From positions 37,453-101,452 of the forward strand of contig JAVKMO010000024.1 of the NCBI GenBank assembly GCA_031539345.1: a stretch of DNA of 64,000 nt. Direction: 5' to 3'. Origin of the DNA: JAVKMO01 sp031539345. Lineage in GTDB: Bacteria; Bacteroidota; Bacteroidia; Chitinophagales; Chitinophagaceae. The first letter of the stretch is position 1; each line of letters begins with the position of its first letter. Positions 53,560 to 62,706 of this stretch are shown here, one piece after another. The notes beneath the pieces are model-generated. The model was not told the origin of the DNA. It searched no databases and saw only the letters and a program-made list of their open reading frames with translations. The position numbers were made by a program, and so were the translations under genes.

Positions 53560-55479
53560 ATGCTTTTAGGGTTACAAGATGTTACTTTTGAATTTGGAAG
53601 TAGAACAATTATTGAAAATGCAAATTGGCACATTCAGCCAAACGAACGGATTGGCTTGATTGGTTACAACGGAACTGGAAAATCAACCATTTTGAAAATT
53701 TTCACTGGCATGTATGCCGTGCGTACAGGACAAGTAATGAAAAACAAAAGCGTCAAGCTTGGTTTTTTAAATCAAGATTTATTGAGCTTTGAAAGCGAAG
53801 ACACAATTTTAAACGTTGTTCTTCAAGCCTTTGCAAATATTGACGCCATCAACAAAGAACTTGCTGATTTAGAAAAGGCTTTAGAAACAGAAACCGACGA
53901 AAAAAAACAAGAAGAGTTGGCGCTTGCTTATTCCGAAAAACTAGCCGAATTAGGCGAATTAGATGGTTATGACGTTGCCTATAAAGCAAAAACAATTTTA
54001 AACGGATTGGGCTTTTCTGAAGACGAATATGAAAAACCTTATTCTCAATTTAGTGGTGGTTGGCGCATGCGTGTAATGCTTGCAAAAATCATTTTAGAAA
54101 ACCCTGACGTATTATTATTAGACGAACCAACAAACCATTTAGATCTGCCGTCTATTCAGTGGATAGAAAAATATTTACAAGACTTTAATGGCAGCATTGT
54201 AATTGTGAGTCATGATAAATATTTTTTAAACAGAATGGTTACAAAGGTGGTTGAAGTGTATCAACGCAAACTGCATATTTACAATGGCAATTATGATTTT
54301 TATGAAACAGAGAAAGTGCAACGACAAGAATTACAACGCCGTGCTTTTGAAAATCAACAAGATTATATCCGCCAACAAGAAGCCTTTATAGACCGCTTTA
54401 AAGCAAAAGCAAGCAAAGCTGCACAAGCACAAAGTGCAATGAAGCGAATAGAAAAATTAGACAAAATTGAAGACGTGATGGTTGAAAAGCCAGAAATGAA
54501 TATTGCTTTTGACGTCAATTGTACGCCAGGAAAAATGATTTGTGAATTTGAAAAAGTGTCTAAAAGTTATCCCAAAAAACCCATTGTAACAGATGCGTCT
54601 TTGCATATTTTACGTGGCGATAAAATTGCTTTGTTAGGGGCTAATGGCATTGGAAAATCAACCCTGTTGAGGCTCATTGCAAACATTGAACAATTTGAAG
54701 GCAACATTAAAATTGGGCATAACGTTAAATTCAGTTTTTACGCCCAGCATCAATTAGAATCGTTGAATATGCAACACAGCATTTTAGAAGAAGTGAGATA
54801 CGCAGCGCCAATAAGCATTACAGAACAGATGATTAGAAATATGTTGGGTTGTTTTTTGTTTAGTGGTGATGACGTGGATAAAAAAATCAAAGTGTTGAGT
54901 GGCGGAGAAAAAGCAAGAGTTTCACTTTGCAAAGTCATTCTTACACAATCTAATTTTTTACTTTTAGACGAACCAACAAACCACTTAGATTTATTGTCAA
55001 TAGAACTCCTCATCAATGCGTTAAAAAAATATGAGGGAACGCTGATTTGTGTCAGCCATGACCGACATTTTGTTTCTAACCTCGCAAATAAAATTTGGTA
55101 TTTAGAGAACCAAATTTTAAAAGAATATGTGGGCACTTATGAAGAGTGGAAAGAGTTTATGGCACAAAAAGAAAAAAACAAATTGCCACCTTCTCCTGCT
55201 GTAAAAACAACACCAACAAAGCCTGCTGCACCTGTTGAACCCACACATCAATCCAACCAAGAAAAAAAGAAATGGGAAACGCAATTGCAACAAATCGAAA
55301 AAAAAATAGATGAGTGTAAAAAACAAATTGCATTGAACGAAGAAAAAATGTCTCAACCAGAAGTATTAAAAAATGCAACCTTATTGAAAACAGAAAATGA
55401 TTTCTATTTAAAAAATTCATCTCGATTGGCTGAATTAGAAAAGGAATACGAAGACGTGTTTGCAAAAATCATCAATTAA
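53560..55479 (+). CDS. ABC-F family ATPase
   Basis: 639 residues with two ABC modules and no membrane part. Walker A: GYNGTGKST and GANGIGKST. Signatures: SGGWRMRVML and LSGGEKARVSL. Walker B: LLLDEPTNHLD in both halves. A charged linker (RFKAKASKAAQAQSAMKRIEKLDK) and a C-terminal coiled coil (about 565-635) give the Uup/YdiF-like layout. These proteins act on ribosomes as translation factors and some protect against antibiotics. No drug-resistance signature is evident. Confidence 0.92.
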   Translation: MLLGLQDVTFEFGSRTIIENANWHIQPNERIGLIGYNGTGKSTILKIFTGMYAVRTGQVMKNKSVKLGFLNQDLLSFESEDTILNVVLQAFANIDAINKELADLEKALETETDEKKQEELALAYSEKLAELGELDGYDVAYKAKTILNGLGFSEDEYEKPYSQFSGGWRMRVMLAKIILENPDVLLLDEPTNHLDLPSIQWIEKYLQDFNGSIVIVSHDKYFLNRMVTKVVEVYQRKLHIYNGNYDFYETEKVQRQELQRRAFENQQDYIRQQEAFIDRFKAKASKAAQAQSAMKRIEKLDKIEDVMVEKPEMNIAFDVNCTPGKMICEFEKVSKSYPKKPIVTDASLHILRGDKIALLGANGIGKSTLLRLIANIEQFEGNIKIGHNVKFSFYAQHQLESLNMQHSILEEVRYAAPISITEQMIRNMLGCFLFSGDDVDKKIKVLSGGEKARVSLCKVILTQSNFLLLDEPTNHLDLLSIELLINALKKYEGTLICVSHDRHFVSNLANKIWYLENQILKEYVGTYEEWKEFMAQKEKNKLPPSPAVKTTPTKPAAPVEPTHQSNQEKKKWETQLQQIEKKIDECKKQIALNEEKMSQPEVLKNATLLKTENDFYLKNSSRLAELEKEYEDVFAKIIN

Positions 55480-55510
55480 ATTTTTCTCCTTTTTGAACCT
55501 CTGTTTTACT

Positions 55511-56758
55511 ATGCTTACAAAAAAAACAATTGCCTGCCCAATTTGCAAAAGTGAAATTGACATTCAAAACGTCCTTTTACAAGACATAGAAAAAGAATCT
55601 CAAACAAGAATGTTTTTGCTTGAAAAAAAAGAGAAAGAATTTGAGGAAAAAAGACAAAATGAAAACGCCTTATTCAAGGAACGTGAAGATAAAATACGCA
55701 AACAAATTCAAGATGATGCGGATAAGAAAAATGAAGCAGACCGAAAAAGAATAGAACAACAAGAGCAAGAAAAAATGAATGCCCAATTGAAAAAACAAGA
55801 AGATGAGAGTGCAAAATTGCGACAAGAATTGAGCAAAATGTTAGAGACTATGACAGTACTACAAAACCAAATTGCAAATAATGATATTGAAAAACAAAAA
55901 GCAGAAATTGCCCTTCGTTCAAGCATTACACAAGAGGTAAAAGCACAAACAACACAACAAGCAAAGTTGGAATTAGAACAAAAATTTCTCCGTGAGTTGG
56001 AAGAAAAAGACATGAAAATTAAAGAGGCTGAAATGAAATTAGAACAGCAAGAAAAATCAATTCACACAATGCAACGCAATATTGCACAGGGGTCTATGCA
56101 ATTGCAAGGCGAAGTGCAAGAACTTTTATTAGAAGAGTTTTTGAAAACAACCTTTCCTTTTGACCTTATAGAAGAAGTTGGAAAGGGCGTAAAAGGGGCT
56201 GATGTTTTGCAAAGAATTTTTAATGCACAACAACAAGAATGCGGCACAATTATTTATGAAAGCAAACGAACGCAAAATTTTTCTCACGACTGGGTTGACA
56301 AATTAAAAAACGATCAAACTCAACAAGAAGCCGTTTTGGCAATTCTTGTAACACAAACCATGCCTAAGGATATGCCTCAGTTTGGTTTACGCGACGGCGT
56401 TTGGATTTGCACTTTTAATGAACTCAAAACTTTTATCAAATTTATTCGCGAGTCGATTATCAAAGAACACAAAGTGAAAATTCAAAATGAAAATATTGAC
56501 GACAAAAAACAACGTTTGTATAATTATTTGGTGAGTGGAAAATTTAGCCTTCGCGTAGAAAATATTGTCAAAGGCTTTGTAACATTGAAAGAAGATTTAG
56601 AAAGTGAAAAAAGAATTGTTCAAAAAAATTGGAAGAAACGAGAAGAGCAAATTGAATTTGTTCTTCAAAACACCATAGAGATGCACGGTTCTCTTCAAGG
56701 CATTGGCGGAAACGTGATGCCTAAAATTCCCTTATTAGAAGAGCCTGAAATAGATTAA
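55511..56758 (+). CDS. DUF2130 protein with long coiled coil
   Basis: 415 residues from the ATG at 55511; a TTG at 55460 inside the ABC-F gene is rejected. It starts with a single CPICKSEID zinc-knuckle-like motif and runs through a coiled coil to about residue 210. The DUF2130 domain follows, with GVKGADVLQRIFN, CGTIIYESKRTQNFSHDWVDKLK and DGVWICTF, which resemble restriction-endonuclease-like folds. Function is unknown; a nuclease role has only been suggested from the fold. Confidence 0.85.
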   Translation: MLTKKTIACPICKSEIDIQNVLLQDIEKESQTRMFLLEKKEKEFEEKRQNENALFKEREDKIRKQIQDDADKKNEADRKRIEQQEQEKMNAQLKKQEDESAKLRQELSKMLETMTVLQNQIANNDIEKQKAEIALRSSITQEVKAQTTQQAKLELEQKFLRELEEKDMKIKEAEMKLEQQEKSIHTMQRNIAQGSMQLQGEVQELLLEEFLKTTFPFDLIEEVGKGVKGADVLQRIFNAQQQECGTIIYESKRTQNFSHDWVDKLKNDQTQQEAVLAILVTQTMPKDMPQFGLRDGVWICTFNELKTFIKFIRESIIKEHKVKIQNENIDDKKQRLYNYLVSGKFSLRVENIVKGFVTLKEDLESEKRIVQKNWKKREEQIEFVLQNTIEMHGSLQGIGGNVMPKIPLLEEPEID

Positions 56759-56774
56759 CCCTTATACTTTTTTT

Positions 56775-57413
56775 ATGCCCAACATTCACTCATTAAGAAC
56801 AGACTATACAAAGCAACACCTTGTTGAAGAACATCTTGCAACAAATGCAATTCGTCAATTTGAAACATGGTGGAACGAAGCCATCAACAATAGTGTTGTT
56901 GAACCAAACGCCATGACCTTATGTACAACAAGCACAAAGGACAATATGCCGAATGCAAGAATTGTGTTGTTAAAAGAATGGAATGAGAAAGGCTTTGTTT
57001 TTTTTTCTAATTATGAAAGCGATAAGGCAGAACAAATGAAGAGTAATCCGAACGTCTGTTTATTGTTTTTTTGGAAAGAAATGGAACGTCAAATTAAAAT
57101 TAACGGCAGCGTGAGTAAAGTGTCTGCGGAAGAAAGCAACGCCTATTTTTCAAGCCGACCTCTGTCAAGCCAAATCGCAGCGTGGGCATCTACTCAAAGC
57201 AAAAAAATAAACAACAGGCGAGTGTTAGAAGATAACTACAAACATTTTGAAGAAAAATTTGCCACGCAAGTTCCCACGCCTCCGCATTGGGGAGGCTATT
57301 TTGTTGAAGCCACAAGCATAGAATTTTGGCAAGGCAGAGCCTCGCGATTGCATGATAGAATACTTTATACAAAAGACAATGACACGTGGTCAATAGAACG
57401 CTTAGCCCCTTAA
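56775..57413 (+). CDS. pdxH: Pyridoxamine 5'-phosphate oxidase
   Basis: FMN enzyme producing pyridoxal 5'-phosphate. 212 residues, typical. Motifs: NARIVLLKEWNEKGFVFFSNY (FMN site), CLLFFWKEMERQIKINGSV, SSRPLSSQIAAWAS and the C-terminal EFWQGRASRLHDRILY, ending RLAP as is standard. It lies 16 nt after DUF2130 and 3 nt before engB. Confidence 0.96.
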   Translation: MPNIHSLRTDYTKQHLVEEHLATNAIRQFETWWNEAINNSVVEPNAMTLCTTSTKDNMPNARIVLLKEWNEKGFVFFSNYESDKAEQMKSNPNVCLLFFWKEMERQIKINGSVSKVSAEESNAYFSSRPLSSQIAAWASTQSKKINNRRVLEDNYKHFEEKFATQVPTPPHWGGYFVEATSIEFWQGRASRLHDRILYTKDNDTWSIERLAP

Positions 57414-57416
57414 AAC

Positions 57417-58007
57417 ATGATTAAAACAGCCGATTATTATTGTAGTTACGTCAGTACAAAAGACTGCCCTTCTGACGGCAAAAAAATCTTTGCCTTTATT
57501 GGAAGAAGCAATGTGGGCAAATCTTCGTTGATTAACGCCATCACAAATAAAAAAAATCTGGCAAAAACAAGTGCCTCTCCTGGCAAAACAAAAATGCTCA
57601 ACTATTTCAACATCAACAACACGTTTTATTTTGTCGATTTGCCTGGATATGGTTTTGCCAAAGTGTCTCGCTCGCAACGCAATGTTTGGGAAGAACAATT
57701 GTTTTTGTTTATTGAAAAAAATGCTGCACTACAACAGTTGTTTGTGTTAATTGATGTGTCTATTTTGCCTCAACAATCTGATATTGATTTTATCAACCAT
57801 CTCGGGGAAAAAAATATTCCTTTTGTTATTGTCTTTACAAAAAGCGACAGAGAAACGCAAAGCATTGTTCAAAAGAACAAACAAAACATGATGACAGAAT
57901 TGCAAAAAACGTGGGAGGAATTGCCGCTTTCTTTTATGACTTCTTGCAAGAAAAAAACTGGCGTCAATCATATTTTAGCCTTTCTTGAACAAGAAATAAA
58001 AAACTAA
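57417..58007 (+). CDS. engB: Ribosome biogenesis GTPase EngB/YsxC
   Basis: Small GTPase needed for 50S subunit assembly. 196 residues. G1 GRSNVGKSSL, G2-adjacent TSASPGKTKMLNYF, G3 DLPGYGFAKV, G4 FTKSD, and G5-like TSCKKKTG are all in place. It follows pdxH after 3 nt. Its TAA overlaps the convergent bestrophin stop by 4 nt (CTAA). Confidence 0.95.
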   Translation: MIKTADYYCSYVSTKDCPSDGKKIFAFIGRSNVGKSSLINAITNKKNLAKTSASPGKTKMLNYFNINNTFYFVDLPGYGFAKVSRSQRNVWEEQLFLFIEKNAALQQLFVLIDVSILPQQSDIDFINHLGEKNIPFVIVFTKSDRETQSIVQKNKQNMMTELQKTWEELPLSFMTSCKKKTGVNHILAFLEQEIKN

Positions 58008-58879
58008 TGCGGTGGCAACACGTGCAAAATTTCATTGACATTGTGTTCAATGTTTTTTGCAATGGCATCAAAAGGAAGGTCGTTTTCGTCTAAGCCAAAA
58101 GGGTTTTCAATTTCTTCTGCCAGCAACTCAATACTGACTAAAACATAAAACACAAAAGCAACAGCCAACACTGTATAATACCCAAAATCAAACATCCAAG
58201 CAAAGGGCAAGCTAAACGTATAAATAAAAATAAATTTTTTGATAAAGCTGCCATAAGAATAAGGAATAGGCGTGTTTTTAATTCGTTCACAAGCACCTAT
58301 AATGTCAGAAAAATCTTTTATCAAAACAATCATGGTTCGGTATTGTTCGCTCGTCAATTGATTTTCTTGCCGTAATTTTTCTACTGCATTACTCAACAAA
58401 ACCAAGCCTCGCAAAGGGACGTGTTGCTGCTGTTTAAGGTTAAGCGTTTCTAAATATTGGGGTTCATCAGGAATGCCTTGCAATCTGTTTTTTAAGACAA
58501 ATACAAACGTGTTCAACATTTTAGCAAAATGTTTTTTGTCTGTTTCTTTAATAGACAACGAGGCAACAAAAATGGCAAACGTTCGAGATGTATTTGTTAA
58601 TGCCCCCAATACTTTTCTGCCCTCCCACCAACGGTCATAAGAAGTGTTTGTTCTGAACACTAATAACAGAGAAAGCACAAATCCAAGTATGCTATAAACG
58701 GCACTTAAATTTTTTATCGGTTGCAGTTGTTTTACATGAAAGATTTCAAACATCACCCATAAAAGAATTGTCGTATAAACAGAAATGCCCAAAATATAAG
58801 GTGCAACTTTTTTTAATAAATCCCGTTGAGTAAGTTTAAAAATAAGTCTCGTCCAAGTTTTAGGATTATAGTCTATCAT
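58004..58879 (-). CDS. Bestrophin-family (UPF0187) channel protein
   Basis: 291-residue inner-membrane protein. Blocks: the N-terminal NPKTWTRLIFKL, SVYSILGFVLSLLLVFRTNTSYDRWWEGRKVLG (the conserved pore region with RTNTSYDRWWEGR), and the C-terminal ENPFGLDENDLPFD. Bacterial relatives form ion channels; ion selectivity cannot be told from sequence. It is 24 nt downstream of cysI on the same strand, perhaps only by packing. Confidence 0.9.
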   Translation of the reverse strand: MIDYNPKTWTRLIFKLTQRDLLKKVAPYILGISVYTTILLWVMFEIFHVKQLQPIKNLSAVYSILGFVLSLLLVFRTNTSYDRWWEGRKVLGALTNTSRTFAIFVASLSIKETDKKHFAKMLNTFVFVLKNRLQGIPDEPQYLETLNLKQQQHVPLRGLVLLSNAVEKLRQENQLTSEQYRTMIVLIKDFSDIIGACERIKNTPIPYSYGSFIKKFIFIYTFSLPFAWMFDFGYYTVLAVAFVFYVLVSIELLAEEIENPFGLDENDLPFDAIAKNIEHNVNEILHVLPPH

Positions 58880-58903
58880 AAAATTATTTTCAATGTGATT
58901 GTT

Positions 58904-60574
58904 TTACGACACCCATTTTTTTCTAAAAGCAAAATCGCCAAAACTTTCTTGTGCGTTTCGCTCTTTTACAAACACGCCAAACAAAGTGTCTAATTCGTGG
59001 AGAATTTGTTGTTCGTCAAGACTTTGTTTATATATTTTATTCAGACGCGCACCGGCAATATCACCGCCTAAATGAAGGTTATATTTTCCCATTGCCGTTC
59101 CTATAAAACCAATACTTGCTAAATAAGGTCTAGCACAACCATTTGGGCAACCCGTCATGCGTATAATGATTTGCTCTTGGTCGAGGCGATGTTTTGTCAT
59201 TAGCAATTCAACCTTTCCTACAAGCGTTGGCAAATAGCGTTGAGCTTCTGCAAGTGCTAAAGGGCAAGTCGGCAAAGCAACACAAGCCATTGCATTTTTA
59301 CGCAGTAAAGAAGTCTTTTCTTGATAAGCAGAAATTTTATACTCGTCTAAAATGGCTTGAATTTTTGGCTTATCTTTTTCTGTAATATCCGCAAGAATGA
59401 TATTTTGATTTGCTGTAAATCGAATGGTAAAAGCGTTCGTTTTTGCAAGGGCAACAAGGGCTGTTTTAATTTTAAAATCAGGGCTGTCTTTCACAACACC
59501 ATTTTCTATCATAATTGTATAATACCACAAACCTTGATGATTTTGTTGCCACCCAAACCAATCTGTTCTTTGCGTAAAAGTGTATGTACGCGGCGCTTGT
59601 AAAGGAAAACCAATTCGTTTTTCTAATTCTTTTTGAAAATTGGCTACCCCCATTTTATCAACGGTGTATTTTAAGCGTGCCAACTTTCTATCACTTCTAT
59701 TTCCAAAATCTCTTTGCACAGTAAGGATTTCATATACCGCAGATAAAATATCTTTTTCTTGTTCCACAAATCCAATGACGGTAGCAACTCTTGCATAGGT
59801 ATTAGGATTGCCGTGCGTTGTTGACAATCCACCCCCAATAGCAATATTAAAGCCGAGTAATTTTTCGTTTTCAATAACTGCAATCAACCCAATATCATTG
59901 GCAAAAACATCAACATCGTTATTCGGCGGAATAGCAATTGCGATTTTAAATTTACGAGGCAAATAACGGTCTTCATACAAAGGGTCTGTTTCATCTTTTT
60001 TATCTAAAACTTTTTCGTCATCAATCCAAATTTCATAATAGGCATTTGTTTTGGGCATTAACAAGCGGCTAATTTTATCTGCATACGCAAACACTTGTTC
60101 GTGAATGGGCGATTCTTTTGGGTGCGAACTACACAAAACATTTCTGTTAATATCGCCACAAGTTGCAATAGAATCTAATTGATGCAAATGAAACGCTTGT
60201 ATAGTGGGTTTAATATTAGACTTTAACAAACCGTGCAATTGTATCGTTTGGCGTGTTGTAATTTTAATTGTTCCTGTGCCATTGTCTTGAGCAATGTCTT
60301 GTGCGGCGAGCCATTGTGTAGCAGTTAAAAAACCGCCCGGCAAACGCAACCGTATCATAAAAGAATACAGTCGTTCTAATTTTTTTTCAGCACGTTCTTC
60401 TCTGCGGTCTCTGTCGTCTTGCTGATACATGCCATGAAATTTAATCACGGCTTGGTCGTCATCGCTTATTGCTCCGGTCAATTTTTCTTTTACTTCTGTT
60501 GCAAGCGTTCCTCGCAATCCTCTACTTTTTATTTTAATGCTTTCTATCGGTGATAGTTTTTCTATTTGTGCCAT
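58904..60574 (-). CDS. cysI: Sulfite reductase hemoprotein subunit
   Basis: Siroheme/[4Fe-4S] subunit that reduces sulfite to sulfide. 556 residues. The cluster cysteines are in ACVALPTCPLALAEAQR (C-x5-C) and GCPNGCARP (C-x3-C). Siroheme-binding arginines lie in the TTRQTIQLHG and FHGMYQQDDRDRREERAEKK regions. There is no cysJ flavoprotein partner nearby, so the electron donor (flavoprotein or ferredoxin) is unknown. A spaced inverted repeat sits in the upstream gap. Confidence 0.93.
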   Translation of the reverse strand: MAQIEKLSPIESIKIKSRGLRGTLATEVKEKLTGAISDDDQAVIKFHGMYQQDDRDRREERAEKKLERLYSFMIRLRLPGGFLTATQWLAAQDIAQDNGTGTIKITTRQTIQLHGLLKSNIKPTIQAFHLHQLDSIATCGDINRNVLCSSHPKESPIHEQVFAYADKISRLLMPKTNAYYEIWIDDEKVLDKKDETDPLYEDRYLPRKFKIAIAIPPNNDVDVFANDIGLIAVIENEKLLGFNIAIGGGLSTTHGNPNTYARVATVIGFVEQEKDILSAVYEILTVQRDFGNRSDRKLARLKYTVDKMGVANFQKELEKRIGFPLQAPRTYTFTQRTDWFGWQQNHQGLWYYTIMIENGVVKDSPDFKIKTALVALAKTNAFTIRFTANQNIILADITEKDKPKIQAILDEYKISAYQEKTSLLRKNAMACVALPTCPLALAEAQRYLPTLVGKVELLMTKHRLDQEQIIIRMTGCPNGCARPYLASIGFIGTAMGKYNLHLGGDIAGARLNKIYKQSLDEQQILHELDTLFGVFVKERNAQESFGDFAFRKKWVS

Positions 60575-60652
60575 GGCAAAAATTCTTTTTACAATAAGGT
60601 CTCAAATAAAACAATTTTCTAAACAACCCCCTTTGATAAAAATAATGATGCG

Positions 60653-60692
60653 ACCACTTTAACCATTCAAATATAAAAGGTCAAAAAGTGGT
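60653..60692. promoter_or_regulatory. Spaced inverted repeat between cysI and rpmF
   Basis: ACCACTTT (60653-60660) and AAAGTGGT (60685-60692) are exact complements 24 nt apart, in the 213-bp divergent gap, about 80 bp upstream of the cysI start and 96 bp upstream of rpmF. It may be an operator or a weak hairpin. No regulator gene is adjacent. Confidence 0.3.
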
Positions 60693-60740
60693 TTGACAAG
60701 CATCCTTACGAATCAAAAAAACCTTTACGCAGGAATATTT

Positions 60741-60768
60741 TTTGGATACAATTTAAAAATTAGTTTTG
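60741..60768 (+). promoter_or_regulatory. rpmF: Bacteroidota-type promoter of rpmF-plsX
   Basis: TTTG (60741-60744) followed after 16 nt by TAGTTTTG (60761-60768), which fits TAnnTTTG. The predicted start of transcription would be about 15 nt before the rpmF ATG at 60788. The same TAGTTTTG box occurs before alaS. Confidence 0.55.
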
Positions 60769-60787
60769 GGGACTAAAATTTAATCGT

Positions 60788-60988
60788 ATGCCAAATCCAA
60801 AGAGAAGACACTCACAACAACGTTCTGCAAAAAGAAGAACTCACTACAAAGCAGAACAAGTAACATTAAGCAATGATAAAACCATCAACGAAGTACACGT
60901 AAGACACCGTGCTTATGTTAACGAAGGCAAATTGTACTATAATGGACAATTGTTTTCAGACACTTTGCCTGCCAAATTAAAGGGCTAA
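60788..60988 (+). CDS. rpmF: 50S ribosomal protein L32 (cysteine-free form)
   Basis: 66 residues. MPNPKRRHSQQRSAKRRTH is the conserved L32 N-terminus, and HVRHRAYVNEGKLYYNGQ matches the Bacteroidota C-terminal half. It has no cysteine at all, so it does not form the zinc ribbon of C+ L32 proteins. plsX follows after 35 nt, the usual rpmF-plsX order. The DUF177 (YceD) gene often found upstream is missing here; cysI lies there instead. Confidence 0.95.
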   Translation: MPNPKRRHSQQRSAKRRTHYKAEQVTLSNDKTINEVHVRHRAYVNEGKLYYNGQLFSDTLPAKLKG

Positions 60989-61023
60989 TTTGATTGGTTG
61001 TATTAACCTAAATCTATAGACAG

Positions 61024-61968
61024 ATGAATATTCTTTTAGATGCAATGGGTGGAGATTATGCTCCTCAAGAAGCAATCAAAGGTGTGAAAAGTTTTCTTTC
61101 TGAAGATGCAACAACAACCATTTCCTTAGTTGGTAGTGAAGAGTTGTGTATGCCCCTTTTGAAAGAGCATGAAATTGACTTGAATAGAGTTTCTTTTATT
61201 CCCTCTACACAAGTGATAGAAATGCACGAACACCCCACAAAGGCACTAAAAGAAAAACAAAATTCTTCTATCGCAATTGGGTTTCAACACTTAAAAGAAG
61301 GTAATGCCGACGCTTTTATTAGTGCTGGAAATACTGGTGCAATGCTCGTTGGAACAGCGTTTTCTATCAAAGCAATTGAAGGCGTTTTAAGACCTACAAT
61401 CGGCTCTCCTGCACCCAAATTAAATGGTGGCTTAGGCTTGCTTTTAGACGTCGGATTAAACGCAGACTGTAAACCTGAATTATTAGACCAATTTGCTGTT
61501 TTAGGTTCTGTATATAGCCAAGAAGTTTTAGGCATTGCCAACCCTCGTGTTGGCCTTGTCAATATTGGCGAAGAAGAAGGCAAGGGCAATTTATTGGCAC
61601 AAGCAACTTATCCGCTGTTAAAAAACAATTCACTCATTCATTTTATTGGCAATGTTGAGGGCAGAGATTTATTGTTAGACAAAGCTGACATTTATGTCTG
61701 TGAAGGTTTTGTGGGCAACGTCATTCTAAAAACCTTAGAATCTGTTTATACGGTAAGCCTAAAAAGAAAAATTAAAGACGAATATTTTGACCGCTTTAAT
61801 TTTGAATATTATGGTGGCACTCCTATTTTAGGCGTGAGCAAACCGGTTATTATTGGTCATGGAATTTCTTCCGCGCTTGCATTTAAAAATATGATTCATC
61901 AAGCAAAAAAAATGTTGGATACTGATTTGTGTGGAAAAATGAAGCAGAAGTTTTCACAATTAAAATAA
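61024..61968 (+). CDS. plsX: Phosphate acyltransferase PlsX
   Basis: Makes acyl-phosphate from acyl-ACP for PlsY-dependent phospholipid synthesis. 314 residues. DAMGGDYAPQEAIKG is the family start; SAGNTGAMLVG, VNIGEEEGKGN and CEGFVGNVILKT are diagnostic blocks. It is probably transcribed with rpmF, as in most bacteria. Confidence 0.96.
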   Translation: MNILLDAMGGDYAPQEAIKGVKSFLSEDATTTISLVGSEELCMPLLKEHEIDLNRVSFIPSTQVIEMHEHPTKALKEKQNSSIAIGFQHLKEGNADAFISAGNTGAMLVGTAFSIKAIEGVLRPTIGSPAPKLNGGLGLLLDVGLNADCKPELLDQFAVLGSVYSQEVLGIANPRVGLVNIGEEEGKGNLLAQATYPLLKNNSLIHFIGNVEGRDLLLDKADIYVCEGFVGNVILKTLESVYTVSLKRKIKDEYFDRFNFEYYGGTPILGVSKPVIIGHGISSALAFKNMIHQAKKMLDTDLCGKMKQKFSQLK

Positions 61969-62073
61969 GCCTTTGCGTATCTTACAACGTCGTCTGGTTT
62001 GACTTTTTTCAAAACACATGACTTCATTTTTCTTGTGGTTGAGATTCTTTTTTTTTATTTTTAATCTCCCTAT

Positions 62074-62706
62074 ATGCAAGAAAAATATCTGTCTGTTTTA
62101 TTAAAAGATCAAATACTCTCTGGCATTATTTCAACCATACAGATTGAACCACTACGCAAAAAAACGCCCATTCACATGGCTTTGGTACGGTCTATCGTGT
62201 CACAACAATTATCAACAAAAGTTGCCCAGGTCATTTATACACGTGTCATCAATTTGCTCATGCACGAGGGCTTGCACCTAAGCGACTTTGACTCCATTAG
62301 CGTAGAGAATTTACGCGGAGTAGGACTAAGTCAATCAAAAGCAAATTATATTTTAAATGTCATTGCTTTTTTTAAAGAAAACAAACTCAATGACAAAGTT
62401 CTTTTTCAGAAATCTGATGAAGAGCTGTCCCTTTTATTTACGTCTATTAAAGGCATTGGAAAATGGTCTGTGCAAATGATTTTGATGTTTGCCATGCAGC
62501 GCGAAAACGTTTTTCCTGAAGACGATTTAGGTATTCAAGAAAGCATGAAAAAACTCTATCAAATTAAAACTGACAACAAAAAAGAACTCAAACAAAAAAT
62601 GCAACAAATTGCCAAAGCCTGGGAACCTTATCGAACTTATGCTTGCATTTATTTATGGCGTTACAAAGATGCCGTCTCTACTTCAAAAAAAAAACAATCA
62701 GAATGA
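62074..62706 (+). CDS. DNA-3-methyladenine glycosylase II-like (HhH-GPD)
   Basis: Base-excision enzyme removing alkylated purines. 210 residues, the short AlkA form without the N-terminal domain. Helix-hairpin-helix: LRGVGLSQSKANYIL and IKGIGKWSVQMILMFAM; the catalytic Asp is in VFPEDDLGIQ. Its TGA overlaps the metH ATG (ATGA at 62703-62706), implying coupled translation. Confidence 0.9.
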   Translation: MQEKYLSVLLKDQILSGIISTIQIEPLRKKTPIHMALVRSIVSQQLSTKVAQVIYTRVINLLMHEGLHLSDFDSISVENLRGVGLSQSKANYILNVIAFFKENKLNDKVLFQKSDEELSLLFTSIKGIGKWSVQMILMFAMQRENVFPEDDLGIQESMKKLYQIKTDNKKELKQKMQQIAKAWEPYRTYACIYLWRYKDAVSTSKKKQSE

